The notes: generated by a model not told the origin, from the letters alone. Counted from the first letter of the stretch, positions 9,901 to 18,488 are shown. The stretch: 43,002 nucleotides of DNA from JBDRNO01 sp043811005 (GCA_043811005.1 JBDRNO010000224.1:1-43002); one strand, 5' to 3'. Numbers and translations are program-made.

Positions 9901-10906
9901 ACAAATATGTAAATGGCGAATTTCCTCCGGAAACAGATACTGAAGCTTCTCCATTTGGAAAACCGCAGGCAGCAGACAAACTGTCAACTGTGAGTACCAG
10001 GGCGGATGAATCACTTACGGTAACTGTATCATAAGCAGGGGGGCATCCGGAGGTATCGCTTATTGTAACAATATATACCCCGGCACCGGCAAATATTGAT
10101 TGTGTAGTATCCCCGGTATTCCAGGAATATGAATAGGGCGGTGTACCACCAGTGGGGGTTGCTGTTAAGGTTATGCCCGGGTTGCCGGTGCATATAGTGG
10201 GATTGACAGGAGATATATTGGCAAATAATGTGGGATTGAAAATAACGCGTACCGTATCGCAATAAAGATTGGTGTCACATGTACCAAGAGGGGATCCGCA
10301 AACCTGGTAATCAATAAACAGGGGATAGCCCGGTTGGGCGGAAACATAAGTTGTATCGCAACCGGTAGTGCAACTCATGTATGAATCATAAGCTCCTGCG
10401 GTATCGGGAAAAATAGAAGCCCATATAATTGAGGACGGCTCATACCCAAAAGCATAAAGTTTACCATTGCAACCGTCATTTATCACTATGGCATCGGAAA
10501 CTCCGGGTTCTGAAATTGAGGTGATCATGTATTCATTTACATTAGCGCCCGGTTTGCAGAAAGTGATGTAATAGGGCCCGGGACCGGTGAGGCAAATAGG
10601 ACCGCCAAGAGCTGTAGGGCTGGAACAATCGACCTGGTAAAACAATGCTCCCGGGGGTATGGCGCCTGAATAGATATCAAAGATCAATCCTTCTGCATCG
10701 TTGTGTAAAGTTATGATGAACTGAATGCACCTCACTCCTGTAGCCCCGCAGCATGTGTCATTCCTCACCGTATCGGGACTGATCCAGTTAGCATTGGGAT
10801 CATAGCTGAGGTCTACAATATATGTTGGAGTACCGGGACCGCATATCTGGGAATAAGAGATTGTTGCTGTTAGAAGGGTTATTATTATAGCTAAGGTTCG
10901 GGGCAT
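6938..10906 (-). CDS. Giant SprB-repeat surface protein, T9SS type-B sorting domain
   Basis: About 1,322 residues. A signal peptide (PRTLAIIITLLTATISYS) is followed by a Cys-rich unique region of some 230 residues, then about 13 SprB-type repeats of 75-80 residues. Each repeat has a GGxPPYTYLWxD core and a GxYTVTVTDxNxC end. The last 90 residues are the type-B C-terminal domain for T9SS export and gliding-type surface attachment (TAFTPNGNGINDTW, VYNRWGDQVF). The frame stays open upstream to an ATG at 10978, but that adds 24 polar residues before the signal peptide, so I prefer 10906. The central repeats show a three-unit higher-order duplication. Likely function: cell-surface adhesin or gliding filament, partner of the PorP/SprF-like gene. 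Confidence 0.85.
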   Translation of the reverse strand: MPRTLAIIITLLTATISYSQICGPGTPTYIVDLSYDPNANWISPDTVRNDTCCGATGVRCIQFIITLHNDAEGLIFDIYSGAIPPGALFYQVDCSSPTALGGPICLTGPGPYYITFCKPGANVNEYMITSISEPGVSDAIVINDGCNGKLYAFGYEPSSIIWASIFPDTAGAYDSYMSCTTGCDTTYVSAQPGYPLFIDYQVCGSPLGTCDTNLYCDTVRVIFNPTLFANISPVNPTICTGNPGITLTATPTGGTPPYSYSWNTGDTTQSIFAGAGVYIVTISDTSGCPPAYDTVTVSDSSALVLTVDSLSAACGFPNGEASVSVSGGNSPFTYLWNDPLVQTDSVATGLVPGIYTVIVSDSSGCMDSAIVIINSPGTFSASISDSSNINCYGDNNGSATVSLSGGAPPFTYLWDDPLAQTDSVATGLSGGTYISHVTDFIGCEAFAIVTLTEPDALITTIAGTPSVTCNGFCDGDATVTVSGGAGGTYTYLWDDGAAQTTTTATGFCAGIYTVTVTDSNNCDTVDAITIIEYPLLTASITGTDITCFGNCDGIGAVTPSGGTGSPYTYLWDDGTAQTTATATGLCAGNYTVIVADGDNCDTTKTITITEPAVLSAPITLSTDVSCYEACDGDAMVSATGGTGSYTYLWNDGAAQSTATATGLCGGNYTVIVTDSNNCNSNDNITIIEPPELSASVTGNDIACYGLCDGDATVTASGGAGGTYTYLWNDISSQTTPTATGLCADNYTVTVTDSNNCDTIDAIAIIEPPLLTASITGTDITCNGICDGITAVSVSGGTGGTYNYLWNDGATQTTATATGLCAGNYTVIVTDSNNCDTTKAITITEPAVLSAPITSSTDVSCYGDCDGDAMVSVTGGTGSYTYLWNDGAAQSTATATGLCAGNYIVIVTDSNNCNTTDTITITEPPQLLASVTGKDIICYGLCDGYAIVSASGGTGAYTYLWDAGGQTSDTATGLCAGNYTVTVTDSINCDTIKAITINEPNELIETIAGTDISCNGNNDGAADLTVTGGTPPYSYSWSNSAVTEDISGLSQGIYSVTVTDSMGCDTTDSVTISDPSPLTADITSSTDVSCNGGSDGEATAAASGGTSAYTYSWSPSGGSGSTASGLSAGTYSVTVSDSNGCDTSVNVIIEEPTAIVPVLTKKDVSCEGNDGIASVDTISGGVDPYTYNWSNGATTKDISGLSDGIYTITITDANNCSVNDNVIISREECKISVPTAFTPNGNGINDTWVIKNLEDYPDCTVRVYNRWGDQVFISRGYETPWEGKHTLTRTVLPPAVYYYVIENVEAGHFETGSSPYGWITMVR
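8338..9650 (-). repeat. Three-unit higher-order repeat inside the adhesin gene
   Basis: Sequence from about 8338 recurs about 711 bp later at 9049 with very few changes, and the segment at 8580 recurs at 9282. The spacing equals three SprB units of about 237 bp, so a block of three units was duplicated after the units had already diverged. Confidence 0.75.
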
Positions 10907-10974
10907 TTTATTTGGTATAACACCTATTACACCGATTAATTTATTCTGTGATTTGGTGTTTGGTTGTTTGAATG

Positions 10975-11000
10975 TCATTCAGTGGTCATTCAATTGTCAT
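10975..11000 (-). promoter_or_regulatory. 11-bp tandem repeat with chained mini-ORFs
   Basis: Three copies of TGAATGAC at 11-bp spacing on the coding strand. Each ATG but the last opens a four-codon frame (MTIE, then MTTE) whose TGA overlaps the next ATG as ATGA. The third ATG (10978) opens the adhesin frame. If translation starts there, these would be coupled upstream mini-ORFs. Confidence 0.4.
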
Positions 11001-11169
11001 TCAGTTGCTACTTGTCATTATAAATATATTCTTTCCATAATTTATTAGTTTTTCAAACCAGATAACCTTATAGTCATTTTATTTATCTCATTTTCCATAG
11101 TTTAACGGCCCAGCTAAAATCCTTTCGAGTTAATGGCTAAAGCCCAAATTAGTATTATTGATTATCATC

Positions 11170-11189
11170 CCCGACTTAAAGGTCGGGGT
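11170..11189. terminator. GC-rich hairpin CCCCGAC/GTCGGGG
   Basis: 7-bp perfect arms with a 6-base loop, placed 62-81 bp after the stop of the minus-strand lipoprotein gene and upstream of the giant adhesin gene. It may be a terminator for the lipoprotein or a dispersed palindrome. Confidence 0.4.
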
Positions 11190-11250
11190 TAGTCAAAGAT
11201 TTCAAAATTTATTTCCCCCCGGTTGTGCAACAGCTTGGCGGTAGTAATTT

Positions 11251-12273
11251 TTATAAACAAAGAGGCCAACTTAATGAAATTCTTCTTACAATAGTTTCAG
11301 TTTGCATATCAGAATAGCTTATTGTAAGAATGTATAAAAAATCAAGATTTTGAACTCCTCCATTTAATTTTGTTGAGAATAAATAGTCTGTATTTATTGA
11401 AAGAGATGATAAATAATAATTACCATTCACAGTATGATTTTGATTAGTTAATTCATCTATTACAGTGCCTATGTACTTATCAGGGTAACAATCTGGATCA
11501 TCCATTATTATTTTTGCACAAATTAATTTTTCGTGGATGGTTTCAATATCTAATTCTGATTCAATTCTATAAAAAGGAATAACAGTCCCATTTTCATATA
11601 AATGCCTATACCTATTCTCAAGTACTGCAAGATCTTCAGCATCGGTATGTTTTTCATCTCCTTCAAAAAGAAAATAATGATCTGGTTCAAATATTTTAGC
11701 ACAAATGCTGAAGGGTTGGGAACAAGACATTTGGTAAGATTTATAGGTAGAACCTATATAATAACTTGTATCCAAGTTTAAACTATTTAATTTATAAATA
11801 TAATCTTCAGAATCAATTCGCATTGCATCTTGCAAATCACCACTCTCAAATACGCTTAGGTCAAGTGTAACTTCAGCTATCGAATTTTTTGGTTCTTGGT
11901 ATACATCTTCATGAAAAACCCAATATTCCTCCTTATGTCTCCCTTTATCTTCACCAATTTTGACTTTATACCATGTATTATTTTTTGAAATCTCCAGAAC
12001 TTGGAGTTGAAGACTTATAAAGGCATATTTGGAAATTTGTGCTTGACTATTTGGTTCTGTTCTTAAAGGGATAGAATCTTTAATAACAATAACAAGCTGG
12101 TCATTTTTTTTATCAGATTGATTGCTTTTTAATTCAATCTCATTTTTCTCTAAATCAAGTTGATTTATTTCATTAGTTGAATGATTTTCATTATCACTTT
12201 TATTCTTACATGAGTTTACAAGAAGAAATAAGAATAATATTAAATATAGCTTTGAATAAATTCCATTCCTCAT
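11251..12273 (-). CDS. Predicted lipoprotein with SH3-like domain
   Basis: 340 residues. The N-terminus has a lipoprotein signal with lipobox VNSC (Cys about 22), so it is probably anchored in a membrane facing the periplasm or surface. Residues about 59-125 look like a bacterial SH3 domain (VIVIKDSIPLRTEPNSQAQI, later WYKVKIGEDKG and YWVFHEDV). The remainder has no family I recognise. It is flanked by the two giant SprB-repeat genes on the same strand but has its own 200-bp-scale spacers. Its AT-rich, Lys/Asn-rich composition differs from the repeat genes. Function unknown. Confidence 0.65.
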   Translation of the reverse strand: MRNGIYSKLYLILFLFLLVNSCKNKSDNENHSTNEINQLDLEKNEIELKSNQSDKKNDQLVIVIKDSIPLRTEPNSQAQISKYAFISLQLQVLEISKNNTWYKVKIGEDKGRHKEEYWVFHEDVYQEPKNSIAEVTLDLSVFESGDLQDAMRIDSEDYIYKLNSLNLDTSYYIGSTYKSYQMSCSQPFSICAKIFEPDHYFLFEGDEKHTDAEDLAVLENRYRHLYENGTVIPFYRIESELDIETIHEKLICAKIIMDDPDCYPDKYIGTVIDELTNQNHTVNGNYYLSSLSINTDYLFSTKLNGGVQNLDFLYILTISYSDMQTETIVRRISLSWPLCL

Positions 12274-12408
12274 AATGGTTTAGATTAAGTTTTATTTGAA
12301 TTCATTGGTCATCATAATTATTGCCGCCAACTATGGAATAAAAACCGTATAACCATGTCAGCAATTCAACAATTAAATCATATTACCATTCAACCATCTT
12401 ACAAATGA

Positions 12409-12497
12409 ACCATAAAACCATAAAACCATAAAACCATAAAACCATCGAACAATTGAACCATCGAACCATCGAACAATCCAAATCATCTAACAATAGT
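12409..12497. repeat. 8-bp array running into the stop region of the second giant gene
   Basis: Four ACCATAAA units, then ACCATCGA, ACAATTGA, ACCATCGA, ACCATCGA, a 9-mer, ATCATCTA and ACAATAGT. The stop codon (12483-12485) and last codons lie inside the register, as at 6891-6951, and the odd 9-mer sits at the same place next to the stop in both arrays. Confidence 0.85.
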
Positions 12498-15400
12498 AAC
12501 CCAACCATAAGGACTGCTGCCTGTTTCAAAGTTTTCTATTTCAACATTTTCAATAACATAATAATAAACAGCGGGTGGCATAACGATTCTTGTTAAGATA
12601 TGTTTTCCATCCCATGGCCTTTCATAGCCCTTGGAAATAAATACCTGGTCTCCCCAGCGGTTATACACTCTTACCCTGCAATCGGGGTAGAAAGCCAGGT
12701 TCTGTATCTCCCAGTCGTCATTTATCCCGTTTCCGTTAGGCGTAAAGGCATTGGGTACGGATATGGAGCACGCAATGATCTCAACACTCGCCTCAGCAGG
12801 CGGGCAGTTGTTAGCATCAGTGACTGTTACGGTATAAGTCCCCGGTTCAAGCCCTGAGAGGTCTTCGGTAATTGCACCGTTAGACCATGAATAGGTATAG
12901 GGGGGAGTACCTCCTGTTACCGTCAGGTCAGCAATTCCTTCACCGTTAAGGCAGGTTTTAGAAATAGTGGGAGTCAAAGGTAGCGGTTCATTGATGACTA
13001 TACTTTCATCAGCAGGTGGGCAATCGTTTTTATCAGTAACACTTACGGAATAAGTGCCTTGTGATAATCCTGAAATATCCTGAGTTGTTTCTCCATCAGA
13101 CCATAAATAAGTATAAGGCGCAGCGCCACCTCCTGTAACTGTGACTTCGGCAGCGCCATCACTTCCGCCAGGACAGCTCACGTCTGTCCCTGAAATGCTA
13201 ACGGTTATTGGAGGGGGTTCATCAAGTACAATAGTGGTGCTGTCATGAGGGCAGCCATTTATGTCGGAAACGGTTACCGTATAAGTACCTGCTGATAATC
13301 CTGTTGCGGTGGCAGTTGCCTGGGAAGCAGGATCATCCCATAGATAGGTATAAGGAGGGTCTCCCCCGATAGCAGAAACAGTAGCTGTCCCGTCATTGGC
13401 GGCACAACTGCTCTCATCGGTTCCTGAGATAGAATCAATTTGAAAAACCGGTTCGGTGATCACAACAATGGCGCTGTCAGGTGGACAATCATTGGCATCG
13501 GTAACGGTTACCGTATAGGTGCCGGGAGAAAGACCGGTTGCAGTAATTGTTGTTTGGGAAGCGGGATCATCCCACTGATAAGTGTAAGGCGTTGTCCCTC
13601 CGCTTGTGGCGACCGTAGCTTCTCCATCATCAGCTCCGCACCCGCTAATATCAATACTTGAAATGGAATCAATTTTGATTGGTTCCGGCTCGGATAAAAC
13701 AATGGAAGCATATGCAGGGCAACCGCTGGAGTCGGTAGCTGTTACTGATATGGTATCTGCGCAGGCACTGTCTACTGATGCGGATATGTCTTTTGTGCTC
13801 CAGGAGTATGTGTATGGAGCGACACCACCGATTATAGTAACGTTTACTTCACCATCACAAGCGCCAAAACAGGAGATGTAGCTGTCTATGTTAATGGATG
13901 CGCTGTTGCTGTCTAAGTAACCTATATCAGCCGTGGCTGTATCCGTACATCCGATGCTATCTGTAACCAATACATTATAAGTTCCTGCCTGTAGTCCGGT
14001 AGCGCTTAAGCCAGTGGAAGCCCCGGGGTCGTCCCACTGATATGTATATGGAGTTGCACCGCCGGAAGCATTGATAGTTGCTATGCCATTAGTGGTGTCA
14101 CAATCGGTATGGTTAACTGTGATGTTCAGTATCAGGGAATCGGATTCGGTGATGGTAACACTTGATGTATCAGGACCGCATCCTTTTGAATCGGTCACAA
14201 TTACGGTATATGACCCCGGACATAAACCGGTAGCAGTGGAAGTTATTTGTGAATCAGGGTCATACCATTGATAAGTGTAAGGGGAAGTGCCACCTGATGG
14301 TGTGGCTTTAGCTGTTCCATTGCACATTCCGAAACAGGTATTTTTGATATTTGTAATACCGGCGGTTAAAAGGGAAGGATCGGTTACCGTTGTGCTGTCA
14401 GTTATACTGCAGCCAACACCGGTAGTAAATTCAAGGTAGTATTTACCTGCACACACACTGTCTAATATTGAATCGGTCTGACCCGGTATTGGAGTTCCTG
14501 ATGTATCCAGCCACTGATATGTATAAGGCGGAAACCCAAACACAGCAGTTACGGTTGCTGCCCCATCACAATCGCCTATACAACTGGGTTTTGTTGGACT
14601 TATTGATAAACTTGGGTCTTTGATGACGATACATGTGGTATCTGTACAGCTATTGAAATCGGTTGTTACCACACAGAAAGCTCCGGTACACAGGTTACTG
14701 ATATTTGAATCTGTCTCTCCCGGCATTGGCATCATGGCAGAATCTAACCATTGATAAGCATAAGGGGAGGTTCCACCGATAGGCATTACTGATGCTGATC
14801 CGTCACAAGCAGTGTCGCAAGTAACTTCCAGATCATTCGGGATAACTACAGGTGCGCTTATACTAACATTTGCAGAGCCGGAACAGCCGTCAGCATCCGT
14901 CACCGTTACAATATATGTTCCAGGGGCTAAGCTGTCTGTTGTTGCAGTACTGTCACCATTAGACCATAGATAAGTATAAGGCGGTGTTCCTGAACTTGCT
15001 GCTGCTGTTGCCGAACCATCAGTATTTCCAAAGCAATTAATATCTGTAGAAGTTGGTATTGTTACGGTTATACCTGCAACCGTAAATGGCAGGCATGCGG
15101 CAGGGGCAATATTTCCACAGAGATCGGTTACCGAGCCGGAGCCGGATACCAGGCACAGGTTATATGTTCCCCCGGTTGTTATTGGAGGGGAGACATCTAC
15201 TGTAAAAGTGATTTCCATTTGCCCGCCTACAGAACATACTGCACCTGTAACATTTGAAAGAGTATAGCCCCCCCCCGGTCCGGTGAGCTGAAAGTCCCCA
15301 TCCTGAACGGTGCTGCATAATACATTTTCTGAAAAGGTGAACGTAAGAGAAGTCTCCCCACAAAGAATAGGCGTGTTGACAGAAGATATGTACGGATCAA

Positions 15401-16022
15401 CGTCATCATATATTGTGGCAGTGGAAGCGCTGAAGTCTACAGTATAACCATCGAGTGAGACGGAAAACTGGCTTACGTTAATTACATATATCTCACCTGC
15501 ATTTACAATTATGCAGGGTTCATTTTGATTTCCTGCTTGACCGTTGGGACCGGTTGGACCCGGGTCAGGGGCATAATTACAACTTACTTCAAGTGAGGAA
15601 TTGGTGGCAATATCGGAACAGTTGGCGCTTGTTAAATTAAAAACAGCCCAGTCATAATCGTCCGAGGCGGTATTGGGTGTAATTGTAAAGCAAAGGTTTC
15701 CGGAAGTTTGAACAACAAAAGTGTACCACACATCATTTCTTTCTCCCGACTTTAAGCATGACAAAACGGTATCAATTTCATTCGGATAATTCCCTGTATT
15801 CGTCCAGGCGTTACTTTCGGAGTATGAGTTTTGACAGATGGCAATAGCGCCCAGGCAGTCTTGCTCTGTGGGGGTTTGAGCGAAAGAGTTTAGTGTTTCA
15901 AGTTCAAAGATAATAGTTAGTAGAATAGTTATGAACCCTGTTAAAAAAAAACGCAGACTTTCTCCATTTAGTGGATTAATTATGGAGAATGTCAAAAAAA
16001 AAGATGTAATGAATTGTTTCAT
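12483..16022 (-). CDS. Second giant SprB-repeat surface protein, T9SS type-B sorting domain
   Basis: 1,179 residues. After a long signal region (to about 49, ending NSFAQ) comes a 150-residue domain common in exported T9SS proteins (DCLGAIAICQNSY ... DVWYTFVVQTSGNLCFTITP). An Ig-like domain follows (PYISSVNTPILCGETSLTF ...), then about 10 SprB-type repeats and a type-B sorting domain nearly identical to that of the 6938-10906 protein. The repeats here are more diverged from each other. On the coding strand a TATCTTTG box lies at 16066-16059, about 37 bp before the ATG. Probably a secreted surface adhesin using the same export partner. Confidence 0.87.
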   Translation of the reverse strand: MKQFITSFFLTFSIINPLNGESLRFFLTGFITILLTIIFELETLNSFAQTPTEQDCLGAIAICQNSYSESNAWTNTGNYPNEIDTVLSCLKSGERNDVWYTFVVQTSGNLCFTITPNTASDDYDWAVFNLTSANCSDIATNSSLEVSCNYAPDPGPTGPNGQAGNQNEPCIIVNAGEIYVINVSQFSVSLDGYTVDFSASTATIYDDVDPYISSVNTPILCGETSLTFTFSENVLCSTVQDGDFQLTGPGGGYTLSNVTGAVCSVGGQMEITFTVDVSPPITTGGTYNLCLVSGSGSVTDLCGNIAPAACLPFTVAGITVTIPTSTDINCFGNTDGSATAAASSGTPPYTYLWSNGDSTATTDSLAPGTYIVTVTDADGCSGSANVSISAPVVIPNDLEVTCDTACDGSASVMPIGGTSPYAYQWLDSAMMPMPGETDSNISNLCTGAFCVVTTDFNSCTDTTCIVIKDPSLSISPTKPSCIGDCDGAATVTAVFGFPPYTYQWLDTSGTPIPGQTDSILDSVCAGKYYLEFTTGVGCSITDSTTVTDPSLLTAGITNIKNTCFGMCNGTAKATPSGGTSPYTYQWYDPDSQITSTATGLCPGSYTVIVTDSKGCGPDTSSVTITESDSLILNITVNHTDCDTTNGIATINASGGATPYTYQWDDPGASTGLSATGLQAGTYNVLVTDSIGCTDTATADIGYLDSNSASINIDSYISCFGACDGEVNVTIIGGVAPYTYSWSTKDISASVDSACADTISVTATDSSGCPAYASIVLSEPEPIKIDSISSIDISGCGADDGEATVATSGGTTPYTYQWDDPASQTTITATGLSPGTYTVTVTDANDCPPDSAIVVITEPVFQIDSISGTDESSCAANDGTATVSAIGGDPPYTYLWDDPASQATATATGLSAGTYTVTVSDINGCPHDSTTIVLDEPPPITVSISGTDVSCPGGSDGAAEVTVTGGGAAPYTYLWSDGETTQDISGLSQGTYSVSVTDKNDCPPADESIVINEPLPLTPTISKTCLNGEGIADLTVTGGTPPYTYSWSNGAITEDLSGLEPGTYTVTVTDANNCPPAEASVEIIACSISVPNAFTPNGNGINDDWEIQNLAFYPDCRVRVYNRWGDQVFISKGYERPWDGKHILTRIVMPPAVYYYVIENVEIENFETGSSPYGWVTIVR

Positions 16023-16058
16023 TGTATGGGTTTGAAATTAATAAGTACAAAGAAAAAC

Positions 16059-16066
16059 CAAAGATA
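16059..16066 (-). promoter_or_regulatory. -7 box TATCTTTG of the second giant gene
   Basis: Matches TAnnTTTG on the minus strand, 37 bp upstream of the ATG at 16022. No clear -33 TTG at the usual spacing. Confidence 0.35.
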
Positions 16067-16107
16067 TAAAAAAATGTTTTGAAAGTAATCTTTCTGTATT
16101 TTTGAGC

Positions 16108-16377
16108 ATGATGATATATGCCCTGTTAAATGAAGCGGTGAACGAAAAAGGTATTACCAAACCCAGCGAGATACTTTACGAAGTAAGGAAAGGGATCATC
16201 TCATCCTTAAAGCAAAAAGGAAGTGAGGATGAGCAGAAAGATGGCCTGCCATCCGAAACTTTAGTGAAGGATGGGATGGATGCGGCACTTTGCAACCTTA
16301 CCTATCGTAAGACCGATACGGTCCGCCAGGTGACGGACGCATCGGTCTGTTTGGAGTATGCAGGGGCTCTTAATTGA
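16108..16377 (+). pseudogene. Remnant of a SpoIIE-type PP2C phosphatase
   Basis: The reading frame matches an internal stretch of the SpoIIE/PP2C phosphatase domain of Bacteroidota regulators: LLNEAVNEKGITKPSEIL ... DGMDAALCNL ... LEYAGALN. The N-terminal sensor part and the whole end of the phosphatase are missing, and it stops right after YAGALN. Between DAALCNLTYR and LEYAGA lies a foreign hairpin of about 39 bp read as KTDTVRQVTDASV. A TAnnTTTG-like box (TATTTTTG, 16097-16104) precedes it. Not a working enzyme. Its 3' end overlaps the stop of the minus-strand neighbour. Confidence 0.7.
16310..16348. repeat. Palindromic insertion in the phosphatase remnant
   Basis: Outer arms AGACCGAT and ATCGGTCT; inner arms GTCCG and CGGAC around CCAGGTGA. 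The inner part is a relative of the palindrome at 5626-5643 (GTCCGCCA core). Its in-frame position shows it inserted into a coding sequence. Confidence 0.7.
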
Positions 16378-17122
16378 AAAGAAAACCTACCCTGACAGAT
16401 ATCCTGTTGTAAAGATTTGTTCTTTCAATGATCCCATCATCCCCCCAACTGTAATCTTTCCTGGTTGATTTTAGTTGCTGGTGCCTGAAACCAACACTAA
16501 AAACGATAGCGGAGTTGTTATTGAAGTAATTTCTTACTCCTATACATGGATTAAGTAAATAACCGCCTTTATATTTCGGACCCCAGTCGTCATAATTATT
16601 TTCAAGAGGGAGAGAATACCCTCCCTGCATGGCAATAAAAGGGGTGAATTTGCTTTTAAAGAAATTAAACCTGACATCGAGGAATACCGGTGCCTGGACA
16701 ATATCCATATACTCAATACCAACACCCAAACCTAAGGAAAGCCGTTCATTGAACTTATATCCATTAATTGTCAGAAAACTGAATGAATACTTGTTTTGGT
16801 ATAGATCCTTTCCACCCAGAATGCCATTATCTGTAATATTATAATAGCCATTCTTATTATTTTGTTCTTTAGTAATTAACGGAACTTTTTCTTTTGTTAT
16901 TCTTTCAATCTCATCAGATTTGAATACCCAGATATTTTTGTTTATGGTCTCAATTTTTACATATTCACCGGTTTTATCCTCAAGTATCTCTCCCCTGATA
17001 ATTGAGCCGTTTTTCAAATAAACGGCATCTTCCGAATGGTTTTGAGCGGATAGGTTTGAGAAAGGATGGATTAGAATGATGATGCTAATAATACTAATAA
17101 GAATGGATTTTTTTGTTTTCAT
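16370..17122 (-). CDS. Predicted outer-membrane beta-barrel protein
   Basis: About 250 residues. It has a signal peptide (residues 1-26, ending NLSAQ), then a short N-terminal domain with AVYLKNGSIIRGEILEDKTGEYVKIET, a pattern seen in Bacteroidota exported proteins that read small surface or stress loci. A C-terminal part of alternating beta strands ends GFLFN, with a terminal aromatic/Asn typical of outer-membrane barrels. The frame opens ten codons upstream, but those codons lie in the 17144-17176 palindrome, so I use the ATG at 17122. It is downstream of the LVIVD lipoprotein gene with the palindrome between them. Function unknown. Confidence 0.65.
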   Translation of the reverse strand: MKTKKSILISIISIIILIHPFSNLSAQNHSEDAVYLKNGSIIRGEILEDKTGEYVKIETINKNIWVFKSDEIERITKEKVPLITKEQNNKNGYYNITDNGILGGKDLYQNKYSFSFLTINGYKFNERLSLGLGVGIEYMDIVQAPVFLDVRFNFFKSKFTPFIAMQGGYSLPLENNYDDWGPKYKGGYLLNPCIGVRNYFNNNSAIVFSVGFRHQQLKSTRKDYSWGDDGIIERTNLYNRISVRVGFLFN

Positions 17123-17143
17123 AGTTCCGTTTATATTTTGTAC

Positions 17144-17176
17144 AGACCTCACAGGTTTCCAAAACCTGTGAGGTCT
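17144..17176. repeat. 33-bp palindrome, copy 1
   Basis: Arms AGACCTCACAGGTTT and AAACCTGTGAGGTCT around three bases. An almost identical copy is at 37564-37596. Located between two minus-strand genes; may act as a terminator or mRNA hairpin. Confidence 0.9.
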
Positions 17177-17183
17177 ATGTCTG

Positions 17184-18488
17184 TTAATTAATAGGAATAG
17201 TACTCAATAGCACAAGATCATTAACATCCGAATAATCATATTGGTACAAGCCATCCGAGCCGATCATCATCAGTACATCATTAAATGGGATAACATCAAA
17301 CGTGTTTATACCTGGAAATTGGCTTAGCATGTTCTGGTCAATGTTGTTCGGGTCGGTTGCGTCATATACCTTTAAGCCGGCATCACCATCACATATAAAC
17401 AGAGTGCCATTATCAATTCCCAGTCCATAGGGATTGGTCATTTGATAAGATTTTATGAGTTGAGGATCGGAGATCGTGCTGATGTCAATAACATCTAATT
17501 GATTGGCAAAACCTCCACAAAAATTTCCTGACCTGAGCGTAACATAAGCATAATCACCTTCAACTACTACAGGATCACAACTCCTGACATGTGCAAATTG
17601 AGCGATGTATTCAGGGTTGGACGGAGTAGCTAAGTCATAGATGAACATACCTGTTTGTGAACCGATAAATAATTTATCGCCATAGGGATACAGGGTCTCA
17701 ATATTCCATCCGATATTGATTTTTGAGGAAGTAACGGGACCAGAAGGAACCGTAATATCAAATAATTGCAGGTCAGAATTATTGATGGTGTATAGATAAT
17801 TATCATAAGTTGTAAAACGTGCCATTGAACCGCCAACACCGTTAGTGCGGGGGCTAATACCCCAGGAATTTGAGGAACCTCCAGCGGTTGTATACATCAT
17901 GTCACCAAAAGCGACTCCCTCATTTTTCCATCCATAATATCCTCCGCAGTCTTCATCTTTGCATAATTCCGTTACTTCCTCTATTTTCCACCCTATGACG
18001 ATCCCCTTGCTTTCATCAATCCGGGCGAGGGGATAATTGTAGTCATATTCGGGGACTGTATAGGGGAAAACACTGTTTATCCTTTTCGTAACATTACATG
18101 AAGTTATATTACCAAGGTCAATAGCAACCAAGTCAATGTAATTATCCGCATATAAAATATCTCCTTTGACCGCAATATCCACATTTCCCGGGATATTGAT
18201 AAAAGAGATGTTTTGCGGGGAGGAAGGGTTGCTGTTATCGAAAATGTGGATTCCCTTGTTTATTTCATTGACAAAAAGATAATTGTCCTTGAAATAAATT
18301 TTTCCCGGATTTTCCAGGTTTTGTGAAGATTTTGAACTCACGGATGAACGAAGCTCATCGTAGTTCATGTAAATGGGAACATTTGCCGTGTATGTACGCT
18401 CTTCGTACATTTTGTCCCTGCACCCGCTGATTGTTAGTAGTATTAAGAATGGCAGGGCAATTCTTTTGAATATGTTATTTGTTTTCAT
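17184..18488 (-). CDS. LVIVD-repeat beta-propeller lipoprotein
   Basis: 434 residues with a lipoprotein signal (lipobox ISGC, Cys about 23). The body is a run of about seven LVIVD-type blades: FKDNYLFVNEINKGIHIFDNSNPSSPQ, KGDILYADNYIDLVAIDLGNI, YDNYLYTINNSDLQLFDITVPSGP, EGDYAYVTLRSG, LDVIDISTISDPQ, DNGTLFICDGDAGLKVYDATDPNN. Such proteins are exported propellers of unknown ligand. A two-part promoter motif identical to that of the ECF sigma gene lies 135 bp upstream (18623-18650), so this gene is a likely member of that sigma regulon. Confidence 0.82.
   Translation of the reverse strand: MKTNNIFKRIALPFLILLTISGCRDKMYEERTYTANVPIYMNYDELRSSVSSKSSQNLENPGKIYFKDNYLFVNEINKGIHIFDNSNPSSPQNISFINIPGNVDIAVKGDILYADNYIDLVAIDLGNITSCNVTKRINSVFPYTVPEYDYNYPLARIDESKGIVIGWKIEEVTELCKDEDCGGYYGWKNEGVAFGDMMYTTAGGSSNSWGISPRTNGVGGSMARFTTYDNYLYTINNSDLQLFDITVPSGPVTSSKINIGWNIETLYPYGDKLFIGSQTGMFIYDLATPSNPEYIAQFAHVRSCDPVVVEGDYAYVTLRSGNFCGGFANQLDVIDISTISDPQLIKSYQMTNPYGLGIDNGTLFICDGDAGLKVYDATDPNNIDQNMLSQFPGINTFDVIPFNDVLMMIGSDGLYQYDYSDVNDLVLLSTIPIN

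Noticed and set aside
9796..10262. Open frames on the same strand out of register within the first giant gene
   Set aside because: They are alternate-frame readings of repetitive coding sequence with no family resemblance.
11251..12273. A toxin or immunity protein between adhesins
   Set aside because: Only a lipoprotein signal and an SH3-like part are visible; nothing supports a toxin role.
16108..16377. A small stand-alone plus-strand gene
   Set aside because: The sequence is the middle of a SpoIIE phosphatase domain with both ends missing and a palindrome inserted, so I call it a remnant.
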